Below the pieces are notes generated by a model. The model did no database searches, had not been told where the DNA came from, and saw only the letters and a list, made by a program, of their open reading frames with translations. Position numbers and translations under genes: made by a program. A stretch of 64,000 nt of DNA from Bacillus sp. RO3 (GTDB taxonomy: Bacteria > Bacillota > Bacilli > Bacillales > Bacillaceae_B), in the NCBI RefSeq assembly GCF_012911895.1, contig NZ_JAAXCV010000022.1, positions 62,001 to 126,000 on the forward strand, read 5' to 3'. Shown here piece by piece: positions 47,362-56,505 of this stretch (position 1 is the stretch's first letter; each line of letters begins with the position of its first letter).

Positions 47362-47781
47362 ATGAAAAAGGTAGATCATATTGGAATAGCAGTATCATCG
47401 ATAGAAAATGTGCTTCCATTTTACAAAGATACTCTTGGCCTTTCCCTTGCTAAGATTGAAGAAGTCGGTAATCAAGGGGTGAAGGTAGCATTTATGGATG
47501 GTGGAAATATTAAGCTTGAGTTACTTGAACCACTACATAATGAAAGCCCGATTGCCACGTTCATCGAAAAGAAGGGCGAAGGCATTCACCATATTGCCTT
47601 TGGTGTTGAAGGAATTGAAGAACGAATCAAGGAACTCCAAACCAAAGGCGTCAGGATGATCAACGAAACACCAAAAACGGGAGCTGGAGGAGCTGCCGTT
47701 GCTTTCTTGCATCCTAAATCTGCTCACGGGGTATTATATGAGCTTTGTGATAAATCAAACATCAAGGGGGAGTTATCATAA
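47362..47781 (+). CDS. mce: Methylmalonyl-CoA epimerase
   Basis: Interconverts (S)- and (R)-methylmalonyl-CoA, linking carboxylase MmdA to mutase MutAB. It has 139 residues, vicinal-oxygen-chelate fold, with metal ligands in KKVDHIGIAV, VKLELLEP-like IKLELLEP and GIHHIAFGV, plus VLYELCD. The start ATG at 47362 was chosen over in-frame 47329 and 47353 for spacing from GGGGG. The stop overlaps the first base of mmdA. Confidence 0.95.
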   Translation: MKKVDHIGIAVSSIENVLPFYKDTLGLSLAKIEEVGNQGVKVAFMDGGNIKLELLEPLHNESPIATFIEKKGEGIHHIAFGVEGIEERIKELQTKGVRMINETPKTGAGGAAVAFLHPKSAHGVLYELCDKSNIKGELS

Positions 47782-49328
47782 TGGATATTTATGAAAAGAT
47801 CAATGAACTTTATGACAAGAGACGGGAAGTGGAACTCGGCGGGGGAGATGAAAAGATAGATAAGCAACACGAAAAAGGGAAACTTACCGCAAGAGAAAGA
47901 ATCGATCTTTTAGTGGATCCAGGCAGCTTCGTTGAATTGAATCCATTTATCGAACATCGCTGTTCAGACTTTGGCCTCGATGGGGTTCAGGGGCCAGGGG
48001 ACGGGGTTGTAACGGGCTATGGAAAAGTCGATGGGAAACCAATCTACTTATTTTCTCAGGATTTTACGGTATTTGGCGGTGCTCTTGGGGAAATGCATGC
48101 CAAGAAAATTTCTCATGTCATGGACCTTGCCGTGAAAAACGGTGCCCCTTTTATCGGACTGAATGATTCCGGCGGCGCAAGAATCCAGGAAGGGGTCGTT
48201 TCCCTCGATGGATACGGTCATATTTTTTATCGGAATTCCATCTATTCAGGAGTCATTCCTCAAATTTCCATCATTATGGGACCTTGCGCAGGAGGGGCAG
48301 TCTATTCACCTGCCATCACGGATTTCGTATTTATGGTGGACGATACAAGTCAAATGTTCATCACAGGACCTAAAGTCATCGAGACTGTCACAGGTGAGAA
48401 GATAAGCTCTGAAGATTTAGGGGGAGCCAAGGTTCATAACTCCATCAGCGGGAACGCCCATTTTCGGGGGAAAACAGAAGAAGAAGTTCTCTTTGATGTT
48501 CGTAGATTATTATCCTACCTGCCGCAAAATAATGAAGAGAAGCCTCCGCGTATTGAGGTGGAGGAAGAAGATGATTATCGTGCAAATGTAACGGACCTGA
48601 TCCCATTCGATGCCATCCGTCCATACGACGTTCGTATCGTCATCAATGAAATCGTGGATGAAGGGAGTTTCATGGAAGTTCAAAAAGAATTCGCAAAAAA
48701 TATCGTCGTAGGATTGGCCCGCATGAAAGGGGAGGTTGTCGGTCTTGTCTGTAACCAGCCTAAATTCATGGCAGGGGGACTCGACATCGATTCATCCGAC
48801 AAAGCCGCCCGCTTTATCCGATTCTGTGATTCATTCAACATCCCACTGATCACCTTTGAGGACGTTACCGGATTCTTCCCTGGCATTAAGCAGGAACATG
48901 GGGGAATCATCCGCCACGGTGCTAAAATCCTGTATGCTTATTCAGAAGCCACGGTACCAAAAATGACGGTAATCTTACGAAAAGCTTATGGAGGAGCATA
49001 TGTTGCCCTTAATAGTAAGTCCATCGGGGCGGATTTGGTATTCGCATGGCCGAATGCGGAGATTGCCGTCATGGGACCTCAGGGAGCGGCAAATATCATT
49101 TTTGCGAGAGAAATAGCCGGAAGTGACAATCCTGAACAGCTCCGTGAGCAGAAAATAGAAGAGTACCGTGAGAAATTTGCGAATCCATATGTAGCCGCGT
49201 CCCGGGGAATGGTGGATGATGTCATCGATCCTCGTGAAACCCGCATTAAATTGATTCAAGGACTTGAAATGATGAGAAACAAACGGGAAGACAGACCGAA
49301 GAAAAAACACGGAAATATTCCATTATAG
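47781..49328 (+). CDS. mmdA: Acyl-CoA carboxylase carboxyltransferase subunit (propionyl/methylmalonyl)
   Basis: Carboxyltransferase of propionyl-CoA carboxylase type (yqjD in B. subtilis), 515 residues in two crotonase-like halves. Acyl-CoA-binding GGALGEMHAKKI and GLNDSGGARIQEG, and biotin-side GFFPGIKQEHGGIIRHGAK with AYGGAYVALNSKSIGADL are present. It probably uses the AccC biotin carboxylase and AccB or another carrier, since no dedicated alpha subunit lies nearby; that is inference. Coupled to mce by a one-base overlap (TAATG). Confidence 0.93.
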   Translation: MDIYEKINELYDKRREVELGGGDEKIDKQHEKGKLTARERIDLLVDPGSFVELNPFIEHRCSDFGLDGVQGPGDGVVTGYGKVDGKPIYLFSQDFTVFGGALGEMHAKKISHVMDLAVKNGAPFIGLNDSGGARIQEGVVSLDGYGHIFYRNSIYSGVIPQISIIMGPCAGGAVYSPAITDFVFMVDDTSQMFITGPKVIETVTGEKISSEDLGGAKVHNSISGNAHFRGKTEEEVLFDVRRLLSYLPQNNEEKPPRIEVEEEDDYRANVTDLIPFDAIRPYDVRIVINEIVDEGSFMEVQKEFAKNIVVGLARMKGEVVGLVCNQPKFMAGGLDIDSSDKAARFIRFCDSFNIPLITFEDVTGFFPGIKQEHGGIIRHGAKILYAYSEATVPKMTVILRKAYGGAYVALNSKSIGADLVFAWPNAEIAVMGPQGAANIIFAREIAGSDNPEQLREQKIEEYREKFANPYVAASRGMVDDVIDPRETRIKLIQGLEMMRNKREDRPKKKHGNIPL

Positions 49329-49340
49329 GAGCGGTCATAT

Positions 49341-49369
49341 TTGTTGAACCTCGTTATTCACGCTATACT
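49341..49369 (+). promoter_or_regulatory. Promoter of the M20 peptidase gene
   Basis: TTGTTG (49341-49346) and TATACT (49364-49369) with a 17-base spacer, about 36 bases before the gene. Confidence 0.5.
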
Positions 49370-49404
49370 AGAGGAGTGAATACATATTTGTGGAGGTCTG
49401 TTAG

Positions 49405-50529
49405 ATGATTAATCATGAACGTTTACTGAATGAATTCCTGGAATTGGTCCAAATCGATTCGGAAACGAAAGAAGAAGCCGAAATCTCGAAAGTCTTAAAA
49501 CAAAAATTCTCTGATCTTGGTGTGGATGTGTTTGAAGATGACACCATGGGGGAAACCGGGCATGGTGCCGGTAATCTGATTTGTACGCTTAAAGGGAATA
49601 AAGAAGGCGTCGATACAATCTACTTTACTTCCCATATGGATACGGTCGTTCCTGCGAAAGGAGTCAAACCGACACTTAAAGAGGATGGTTATGTATACTC
49701 TGACGGTACGACGATTCTTGGGGCCGATGATAAGGCGGGGCTTGCGACGATGCTTGAATCCGTTCGTGTTCTTAAAGAAAACGATATCCCGCACGGTGAC
49801 ATTCAGTTCATCATTACAGTTGGGGAAGAGTCCGGATTAGTCGGAGCGAAAGCACTGGATCCTTCTCTGGTAAAAGCGAAATACGGTTTCGCCCTTGATA
49901 GTGATGGAAAAGTAGGAAACATCATCGTGGCTGCACCTACTCAAGCAAAAGTAAGAGCGACGATCTATGGGAAGACCGCACATGCCGGTGTTGCTCCTGA
50001 AAAAGGCGTTTCTGCGATCACCATTGCTGCGAAAGCCATTTCCAAGATGCCACTTGGCCGTATCGACGAAGAAACAACAGCTAATATTGGGCGCTTCGAA
50101 GGTGGAAAAGCAACCAATATCGTTTGTGAACAAGCAGATATCCTGGCAGAAGCACGCTCACTGGTCCCAGAAAAAATGGAAGCCCAAGTAGAAAAGATGA
50201 AAACTGCATTCGAATCTGTTGCAGAAGAAATGGGTGGAAAAGCAGAAGTTGAAGTACAGGTGATGTATCCTGGCTTCAAGTTCAAAGACGGTGACGAAGT
50301 TGTGGAAGTAGCGAAACGTGCGGCGAAGAAGATCGGACGCCCAAGCGAGCTTCTTACAAGCGGCGGTGGAAGCGATGCAAACGTAATCGCAGGCTTTGGA
50401 GTGCCGACTGTCAATCTGGCAGTAGGATATGAAGAAATCCATACGAAGAACGAAAGAATGCCAGTCGAAGAACTGAACAAACTCTCTGAAATGGTTGTAG
50501 CCATCATCCAGGAAGTAGCAGGGGAATAG
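49405..50529 (+). CDS. yqjE: M20 family peptidase, tripeptidase T-like (YqjE)
   Basis: Zinc aminopeptidase of the PepT/M20 family, 374 residues. Metal-binding SHMDTVVPAKG, GADDKAGLATML and VGEESGLVGAK (catalytic Glu pair) are present. The dimerisation domain is in the middle and GGGSDANVIAGFG lies near the C-terminus. Substrate not known beyond the family. TGGAGGTC precedes the ATG. Its stop is followed within a few bases by the interspersed repeats. Confidence 0.92.
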   Translation: MINHERLLNEFLELVQIDSETKEEAEISKVLKQKFSDLGVDVFEDDTMGETGHGAGNLICTLKGNKEGVDTIYFTSHMDTVVPAKGVKPTLKEDGYVYSDGTTILGADDKAGLATMLESVRVLKENDIPHGDIQFIITVGEESGLVGAKALDPSLVKAKYGFALDSDGKVGNIIVAAPTQAKVRATIYGKTAHAGVAPEKGVSAITIAAKAISKMPLGRIDEETTANIGRFEGGKATNIVCEQADILAEARSLVPEKMEAQVEKMKTAFESVAEEMGGKAEVEVQVMYPGFKFKDGDEVVEVAKRAAKKIGRPSELLTSGGGSDANVIAGFGVPTVNLAVGYEEIHTKNERMPVEELNKLSEMVVAIIQEVAGE

Positions 50530-50774
50530 AAAAGCGGAAGGGGCTCGCCCTGGGGCGACAGGCATAAGCTGAATCGACCGGAAAGGCGTTCTTTGCCTTT
50601 TTGGTCGATATAGCTTATGACCCCGAGCCCCAAGCCCCTGGAGCTAGACAAAAAGAAAAGCGGAAGGGGCTCGCCCTGGGGCGACAGGCATAAGCTGAAT
50701 CGACCGGAAAGGCGTTCTTTGCCTTTTTGGTCCATATAGATATGACCTCTAGAACCTAGCCGCAGAAGCTGGAC
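50529..50774. repeat. Interspersed repeat, two tandem copies
   Basis: Copy 1 (about 50529-50649) and copy 2 (about 50656-50774) both start AAAAGCGGAAGGGGCTCGCC, continue through GGGGCGACAGGCATAAGC, a palindromic centre GGCGTTCTTTGCC, GCTTATGACC and end CTGGAGCTAGAC or GAAGCTGGAC. Copy 2 is diverged in its last 40 bases. Same family as at 11102-11410 and 33375-33591. The remaining bases up to 50927 contain no gene. Confidence 0.87.
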
Positions 50775-50927
50775 ACAGGGTATCAGCCATAGAAACAAAT
50801 GTCCACAAACAAAGGGGATTCCTTTGTTCGTGGGCGTTTTCTTATTCCGAAACCAACACCAAATCCTTTCGGAATATGGTACATTTGTAGTATACATAAG
50901 AGAATGTTTGAGAGGGGATATTTTGCT

Positions 50928-51398
50928 ATGCCGAAAGTCGTTGTGTTTCATGCAGGAAAGGAAGAGTATTGTTTACCGATTGAGAACGTAGTATCGATTG
51001 AAAGAGTGGAAGAAGTAAGATCCATCCCACATCTGCCTTCATATGTACTGGGGCTTGTCAAGGTGAGGGGAGAGCTGATCCCGGCTCTGGATTTAGCCGA
51101 TATCCTATACAACACTTCTGTAGAGAATGCTGCCGGGATGTTTCTTCTTGTCGTTCACACACAAACGATGCAGGTTGGCCTGGTCGTAAAGGGAGCTAAA
51201 GAGATCCTTGAAGTTTCTGCAGATTCGTTCACGAATGTCGGATTACTCGCCTATTCCAAAACAAACTACTTTTCAGGTATCATCAACCTTGATGACTCGA
51301 TGATCACTCAGATCGACCCTGATGTTTTAGTTGGGAGCCTGGAAGGTATAAAAGAAATAAAAGATTACGTGAACGAGCAAAAATCACTTCAAAACTAG
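50928..51398 (+). CDS. CheW-like domain protein
   Basis: 156-residue stand-alone CheW domain: VVVFHAGKEEYCLPIENVVSIER, then GLVKVRGELIPALDL and QVGLVVKGAKEILEV. CheW proteins couple chemoreceptors to the CheA kinase at the membrane. No other chemotaxis gene lies in this window, so the partner is unknown; it could be a second coupling protein or serve a different CheA-like kinase. The ATG at 50928 has AGAGGGG 10 bases upstream; the frame runs further upstream without a start signal. Confidence 0.85.
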   Translation: MPKVVVFHAGKEEYCLPIENVVSIERVEEVRSIPHLPSYVLGLVKVRGELIPALDLADILYNTSVENAAGMFLLVVHTQTMQVGLVVKGAKEILEVSADSFTNVGLLAYSKTNYFSGIINLDDSMITQIDPDVLVGSLEGIKEIKDYVNEQKSLQN

Positions 51399-51420
51399 AC
51401 TAAGAAAGACGCGATTGATC

Positions 51421-52674
51421 ATGAACTCACATTATCCCAAAAACGGACGAGTGATTCTACATGTTGATATGAATAGCTTTTATGCCTCGGTTGAAATGGC
51501 TTTTGATCCAACCTTGAAGGGCAAACCATTGGCTATTGCGGGGAATCCCGAAGAGAGACGGGGCATTATCGTCACATGCAGCTACGAAGCAAGAAGCTTT
51601 GGGGTGAAGACGACGATGCCTCTTTGGGAAGCCAGGAAGCTGTGTCCAAAGCTAATCATCATGCCCCCTAATTTTGACCGCTACCGCGCTGCTTCAAAGG
51701 GAATGTTCGATATCCTCAGGCAATATTCAGATTTAGTTGAACCTGTTTCCATTGATGAAGGCTATGTGGATATCACGGATTCTCGTGAGAAGGGCACTCC
51801 ACTTCAAATTGCTTCACACATCCAATCTCAGATCAAAGGGCAGCTCGACCTCCCTTGCAGCATCGGGGTTGCCCCCAATAAGTTCCTTGCTAAAACCGCT
51901 TCAGATATGAAGAAGCCCATGGGAATCACCGTCCTGAGAAAGCGTGATATCCCTCTGAAGCTGTGGCCCCTCCCGGTTATTGAAATGCATGGCATTGGAC
52001 AGAAGACAGCGGAGAAGCTGCATTCGTTCGGCATCCATACCTGCCATGATCTTGCCCATGCCAATGATGTCCAACTGAAATCACTCCTTGGAATCAATGG
52101 TCTGCGACTGAAGGAGCGTGCCAATGGAATCGACAGGAGACATGTAAATCCGGATTCGATCTATGACTATAAAAGTGTTGGGAATTCCACTACATTGCCG
52201 AAGGATACAACCAATCAACACGAGCTTTTAACGATCGTTGAAAAGCTCTGTGCCAAAGTTTCTTCACGCCTTCAACAGAAAGACGTGCTGGGAATGACAA
52301 TTCAGCTCATGATTCGGGATAAGTTCAGGAAAACCATTACGAGAAGCAAGAAGCTTGAGAACCCAATTTATAAAAAAGAAGATCTCTATCACTACGCTAA
52401 AGAGCTATTGTTAAAACACTGGGATGGGGACCCCGTACGACTTTTAGGGGTGACGGCTCAGGATATTGTGGAAAAAAGTGAAGCAACCGAACAGCTGGAC
52501 TTATTTTCTTATAAAAAAGCGGCCGAAAAGGAACCGCTCTACAAAGTAGTATCTCAGCTTCAGGATAAGTTTGGGAAGGACTCCATCTCCCAGGGAATGA
52601 AAGCGAAAAACAAGAAAAAATCTTTTGACTCAAAACAGGATACAAGCTTCAACAAAGATTTTTTAAGGGAATGA
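51421..52674 (+). CDS. dinB: Y-family DNA polymerase IV (YqjH/PolY1)
   Basis: Error-prone translesion polymerase, 417 residues. Palm motifs HVDMNSFYASVE and SIDEGYVDIT carry the catalytic carboxylates; GVAPNKFLAKTASDMKKP and the helix-hairpin-helix GIGQKTAEKLHSFGI follow. QLDLFSY near residue 362 is a sliding-clamp-binding motif. An in-frame TTG at 51415 could also start it; the ribosome-binding site is weak for both. No LexA box was found upstream. Confidence 0.94.
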   Translation: MNSHYPKNGRVILHVDMNSFYASVEMAFDPTLKGKPLAIAGNPEERRGIIVTCSYEARSFGVKTTMPLWEARKLCPKLIIMPPNFDRYRAASKGMFDILRQYSDLVEPVSIDEGYVDITDSREKGTPLQIASHIQSQIKGQLDLPCSIGVAPNKFLAKTASDMKKPMGITVLRKRDIPLKLWPLPVIEMHGIGQKTAEKLHSFGIHTCHDLAHANDVQLKSLLGINGLRLKERANGIDRRHVNPDSIYDYKSVGNSTTLPKDTTNQHELLTIVEKLCAKVSSRLQQKDVLGMTIQLMIRDKFRKTITRSKKLENPIYKKEDLYHYAKELLLKHWDGDPVRLLGVTAQDIVEKSEATEQLDLFSYKKAAEKEPLYKVVSQLQDKFGKDSISQGMKAKNKKKSFDSKQDTSFNKDFLRE

Positions 52675-52755
52675 CTTGGGAGAAAGTGGACATCTTAAGA
52701 CAGATCATACGACACTCAATCGGATTATTTGCATCACTTTTATATTCTTGTTAGA

Positions 52756-52784
52756 TTGAAAGAGAGCGCTAAAACAGATAATAG
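52756..52784 (+). promoter_or_regulatory. gndA promoter
   Basis: TTGAAA (52756-52761) and TAATAG (52779-52784) with a 17-base spacer. The spacer contains AGAGAGCGCTAAAA, too poor a match for a confident cre. Confidence 0.45.
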
Positions 52785-52882
52785 CAACAATTGGATTCAT
52801 TTTCTATTATGAGCCAAGCATGCCATATTCGATTTGAAAGTGAATGATAAGAGGTCATTATAAATGAAAGGAAGTCGATTAT

Positions 52883-54292
52883 ATGTCTCAACAACAAATA
52901 GGTGTCATTGGTTTAGCTGTAATGGGCAAAAACCTGGCATGGAATATTGAAAGCAGAGGATACTCTGTCTCTGTATTCAACCGTTCCCGTGAGAAGACGG
53001 ATGAGATGGTAAGTGAATCCCAAGGGAAGAATGTGGTTCCTACATATACAATAGAAGAGTTCGTCCATTCCCTTGAAAAACCAAGGAAAATCCTACTTAT
53101 GGTTAAAGCAGGAAATGCAACAGATGCGACGATCGAACAATTGAAGCCTTACCTTGAAAAAGGGGATATCCTGATTGATGGCGGTAATACGTTCTTCGAA
53201 GATACCCGTCGACGCAATCAGGAATTAAGCGATCTTGGTATTCATTTCATCGGTACAGGAGTATCCGGTGGAGAAGAAGGTGCTCTTACCGGCCCTTCCA
53301 TCATGCCTGGTGGACAGAAAGAAGCGTACGATCTTGTTGCTCCTATCCTGAAAGACATCGCAGCGAAAGTGAATGGCGACCCTTGCACCACGTATATCGG
53401 TCCTGACGGTGCAGGCCATTATGTGAAAATGGTTCATAACGGCATTGAGTACGGAGATATGCAGCTGATTGCCGAATCCTACTTCCTGATGAAGAATGTT
53501 CTCGGCTTAAGTGCAGATGAGCTGCATGAGGTATTTGCCGATTGGAATAAAGGAGAGCTTGATAGCTATCTGATCGAAATCACGGCTGACATCTTCACGA
53601 AGAAAGATGAAGAAACAGGCAAGCCTATGGTCGATGTCATCCTCGACAAAGCAGGCCAAAAAGGTACTGGAAAGTGGACGAGCCAGAGTGCACTGGATCT
53701 GGGCGTTTCCTTGCCAATTATCACAGAATCTGTCTTCGCCAGATTCATCTCGGCCATTAAAGACGAACGTGTGAAAGCAAGCAAAATGTTAAAGGGGCCT
53801 GATACAACATCATTCCAGGGGGACAAAAAAGCGCTGGTTGAATCCATCCGTAAAGCCCTTTACATGAGTAAGATTTGTTCCTATGCACAAGGCTTTGCCC
53901 AGATGCGCTCAGCTTCTGACGAGTACAAATGGGATCTCCAATACGGGGATATCGCCATGATCTTCCGAGGGGGCTGCATCATCCGAGCACAATTCCTTCA
54001 GAAGATCAAAGAAGCGTATGACCGTGAATCGAATCTTTCAAACCTGTTATTGGATCCATATTTCAAAGAAATCGTGGAAAGCTATCAATATGCACTTCGT
54101 GAAGTCATCAGTGTAGCCGTACAAAACGGTGTACCCGTACCAGGATTCTCAGCGGCCCTGTCTTACTATGACAGCTACCGCACAGAAACCCTGCCTGCAA
54201 ACCTGATTCAGGCTCAACGTGACTACTTCGGTGCCCATACGTATGAGCGAGTGGATAAAGAAGGTACGTTCCATACTGAATGGACGAAATAA
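52883..54292 (+). CDS. gndA: 6-phosphogluconate dehydrogenase, decarboxylating
   Basis: NADP-dependent oxidative decarboxylation of 6-phosphogluconate to ribulose-5-phosphate in the oxidative pentose phosphate pathway. It has 469 residues. N-terminal Rossmann [14 protein letters not shown] with NRSREKTDE (basic residue after NR suits NADP), substrate-binding [16 protein letters not shown], catalytic [13 protein letters not shown] and KGTGKWTS are present. B. subtilis yqjI/gndA lies at the same place. Terminator follows. Confidence 0.96.
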   Translation: MSQQQIGVIGLAVMGKNLAWNIESRGYSVSVFNRSREKTDEMVSESQGKNVVPTYTIEEFVHSLEKPRKILLMVKAGNATDATIEQLKPYLEKGDILIDGGNTFFEDTRRRNQELSDLGIHFIGTGVSGGEEGALTGPSIMPGGQKEAYDLVAPILKDIAAKVNGDPCTTYIGPDGAGHYVKMVHNGIEYGDMQLIAESYFLMKNVLGLSADELHEVFADWNKGELDSYLIEITADIFTKKDEETGKPMVDVILDKAGQKGTGKWTSQSALDLGVSLPIITESVFARFISAIKDERVKASKMLKGPDTTSFQGDKKALVESIRKALYMSKICSYAQGFAQMRSASDEYKWDLQYGDIAMIFRGGCIIRAQFLQKIKEAYDRESNLSNLLLDPYFKEIVESYQYALREVISVAVQNGVPVPGFSAALSYYDSYRTETLPANLIQAQRDYFGAHTYERVDKEGTFHTEWTK

Positions 54293-54298
54293 TTAAAT

Positions 54299-54340
54299 GA
54301 AAATGCCCCTCTCCATAAGGAGAGGGGCATTTTGATTTTC
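54299..54340 (+). terminator. Rho-independent terminator after gndA
   Basis: Perfect 15-pair stem AAAATGCCCCTCTCC / GGAGAGGGGCATTTT with loop ATAA, then GATTTTC. Confidence 0.92.
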
Positions 54341-54527
54341 AATGAATGAGAAGAGAAATTGAAAGAAAGTTTTCACCTGGGGATTGTCCAATATGGAGAT
54401 GTTTGGAATAATTAGTATGTTAAAGAGTGGAAGAGTATCCGGAAATTCACTAAAAAAAGCTGCCAAATCTACCCGGACAGAAGCTGAATTCATTGGGATA
54501 CGGATGACACACATTGGAGGAATGAAG

Positions 54528-55154
54528 ATGAAAGAAAATCTGCAAAAGGTGCTGCAAGTAATGAAACTGGGAGAAAAGTTAAAGAGTGAACTAAGGCACA
54601 GCTGGCTGTCAAATGGCAGACAGGAAAGTGTTGCGGAGCATACGTGGCGGGTTTCTTTGATGGCCATGCTGCTGGAGCCTTACTTAACGAAAGAAATGGA
54701 TACGGCGAAACTATTGAAAATGATCATCATCCACGATTTGGTGGAAGCAGAAGCAAAGGACATTCCAGCTTTTGATACGTTGGACAATGAAGAATTAAAG
54801 AAGGAAAAAGAATTGAATGAAAGGAGGGCCATAGAGAGGATCAAGGAAATGCTGGATGCTACCTCAGGAGAAGAAATTTTTTCATTATGGGTTGAGTTTG
54901 AACGAAAGGAAACGTTTGAGGCGAAGGTTGCCAATGCTCTGGACAAGCTTGAAGCCCAGATCCAGCATAATGAGGCAGACATTGGAACGTGGCTGGATAT
55001 CGAATACCGTATGAGCTTTATGATGGATAAACATACGGAGTTTGACCCTGTCCTGTTTCAGTTAAAAGGATTGATCGAGGAGGAAGCAGAAGAAAAATTG
55101 CGCAACTCAGGAATTCACGTCGATGAAATCAAGAGGGAGCTAAGTAACATTTAA
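54528..55154 (+). CDS. HD domain metal-dependent phosphohydrolase
   Basis: 208-residue protein of the HDDC2/YfbR-like group (5'-deoxynucleotidase-like). Metal-binding His in ESVAEHTWRVS, HD pair in IIIHDLVEAEAKDI, and a later conserved ALDKLEAQIQHN are visible. Substrate cannot be told from sequence. The start at 54528 has TTGGAGG 7 bases before it; in-frame ATGs from 54384 and 54522 lack such spacing. First of three plus-strand accessory genes. Confidence 0.8.
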   Translation: MKENLQKVLQVMKLGEKLKSELRHSWLSNGRQESVAEHTWRVSLMAMLLEPYLTKEMDTAKLLKMIIIHDLVEAEAKDIPAFDTLDNEELKKEKELNERRAIERIKEMLDATSGEEIFSLWVEFERKETFEAKVANALDKLEAQIQHNEADIGTWLDIEYRMSFMMDKHTEFDPVLFQLKGLIEEEAEEKLRNSGIHVDEIKRELSNI

Positions 55155-55186
55155 TAAAAGAAGCTTTAAGGCCAGGAGTGATGTTA

Positions 55187-55747
55187 GTGCAGACCATTGA
55201 AATAAGAAGACCGCGGATAGAAGACCAGGAAGAGCTGAATCAATTCTTTACTACTGTCATTAAGGATACCTTCGACAAAGAAGGGTTATCGGATTTGGTT
55301 GATGACATCGACTCTGAAATTGCAAGCAAGGACCACTATTTACAGAGTGACTTGGACAGTGAAGGAGTGGAGAGGTACTTTTTAATCGCTTGGGAGAAAG
55401 GTGGAGACAGGATCCTCGGCACCATTGAATATGGTCCATCCAGTGACCTGATAAACAACTGCACAGATGGGGCGTTAAAGGAGGTGTATGAGATCGGAAC
55501 GGTATTTGTGCATCCAGACTATCAAGGGCGTGGAATAGGGACGATACTACTGAATGTCATGTTTCTTACGTTCCTCAATAGGGGAATCGAGACTTTTTGT
55601 TTGGATAGTGGATACTCGAATGCCCAGAATCTGTGGATGAAAAAGTTTGGAAAGCCTGATTACTGTCTTAGACATTATTGGGGTGAAGGATCTGATCATA
55701 TGATTTGGAAGAAATCATTGAAGGATACACCCATCATCTTTTACTAG
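55187..55747 (+). CDS. GNAT family N-acetyltransferase
   Basis: 186-residue acetyl-CoA-dependent acyltransferase. The CoA-binding motif A is VHPDYQGRGIGTILL near residue 108, preceded by beta strand EVYEIGTVFV. Acceptor unknown. GTG at 55187 was chosen for its 9-base distance from GGAG; an ATG at 55181 is only 3 bases from it and less likely. Confidence 0.82.
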   Translation: MQTIEIRRPRIEDQEELNQFFTTVIKDTFDKEGLSDLVDDIDSEIASKDHYLQSDLDSEGVERYFLIAWEKGGDRILGTIEYGPSSDLINNCTDGALKEVYEIGTVFVHPDYQGRGIGTILLNVMFLTFLNRGIETFCLDSGYSNAQNLWMKKFGKPDYCLRHYWGEGSDHMIWKKSLKDTPIIFY

Positions 55748-55872
55748 AATATCAGCAGCTCGTGTTGAAGCACTTTAGGTAAGAATCTATATCTTCATTT
55801 TTTTAAAAATAAATGACTCAAATCTGTTTTATGTATATTAAAAGAGCGTATAAAAAGGGTGGTATAACGATC

Positions 55873-56430
55873 ATGCCAAGGCTAGTAATTATGACTGTCG
55901 GTAAAACCCATAGCGGTAAAACAACATTTGCCAATAAACTGGAATCACAATTGGCCAACTCTGTTGTGATTGATCAGGATAATCATGCTGAATTCCTCAA
56001 CACGTTTTATAGAAAACTACTCTCAAAGAAAGGTTCAAATTCTCTTAAGTATGATGTCAGCAGAACGATCCTGGAACATGCCCTGAATGATACTTCATTT
56101 CACATCATTCTTTGCAATTCAAACCTCAGTAGAAGCGGCAGGCTGAAGTTATTGGAGGAATTCCATCAAATGGGATTAACGACTGTCCTCGTTCACTTTG
56201 ACCTTCCGGAACGAATTCTTCAAGAGAGAATCGCCACCAGTAATCGAAGTACAGTCATTTTCAGGAGTGCCACTACATTTGAAGAGGTTCTGAGCCGGCA
56301 GCAGAATCGTTCATTCTACAAAGACTCTGCTGCACCGGTAGCAGGGGAAGCAGACCATCTATTTGTCATCCGGCATTCTGACGATGTGCAGGCTGTCATT
56401 GGACAGGTCTTAGACGTTTCATCAGGATAA
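55873..56430 (+). CDS. P-loop kinase-like ATP-binding protein (AAA_33 type)
   Basis: 185-residue nucleotide-binding protein with an N-terminal Walker A, GKTHSGKTT at about 10-18, a conserved VVIDQDN segment, HIILCNSNLSRSGR (lid-like arginines) and VLVHFDLPERILQERI. The layout resembles small polynucleotide or zeta-toxin-like kinases; the substrate is unknown. ATG at 55873 with AAGGGTGG 10 bases upstream. Confidence 0.7.
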   Translation: MPRLVIMTVGKTHSGKTTFANKLESQLANSVVIDQDNHAEFLNTFYRKLLSKKGSNSLKYDVSRTILEHALNDTSFHIILCNSNLSRSGRLKLLEEFHQMGLTTVLVHFDLPERILQERIATSNRSTVIFRSATTFEEVLSRQQNRSFYKDSAAPVAGEADHLFVIRHSDDVQAVIGQVLDVSSG

Positions 56431-56505
56431 ATTATCGCTATTTCCATTCATCCCTTGTGAGAAACAAGGCATCCTCCCAAAAGGGTGCCTCAATCCCTCA
56501 CTTGT

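Noticed and set aside
49965-50951. Long minus-strand frame of 328 codons covering the end of yqjE and the repeats
   Set aside because: Antisense to a clear M20 peptidase and extended by repeat sequence; no family motif.
51399-51420. LexA/SOS box before dinB
   Set aside because: No CGAAC-N4-GTTCG pattern near the start.
52762-52778. cre site in the gndA promoter spacer
   Set aside because: AGAGAGCGCTAAAA mismatches several fixed cre positions.
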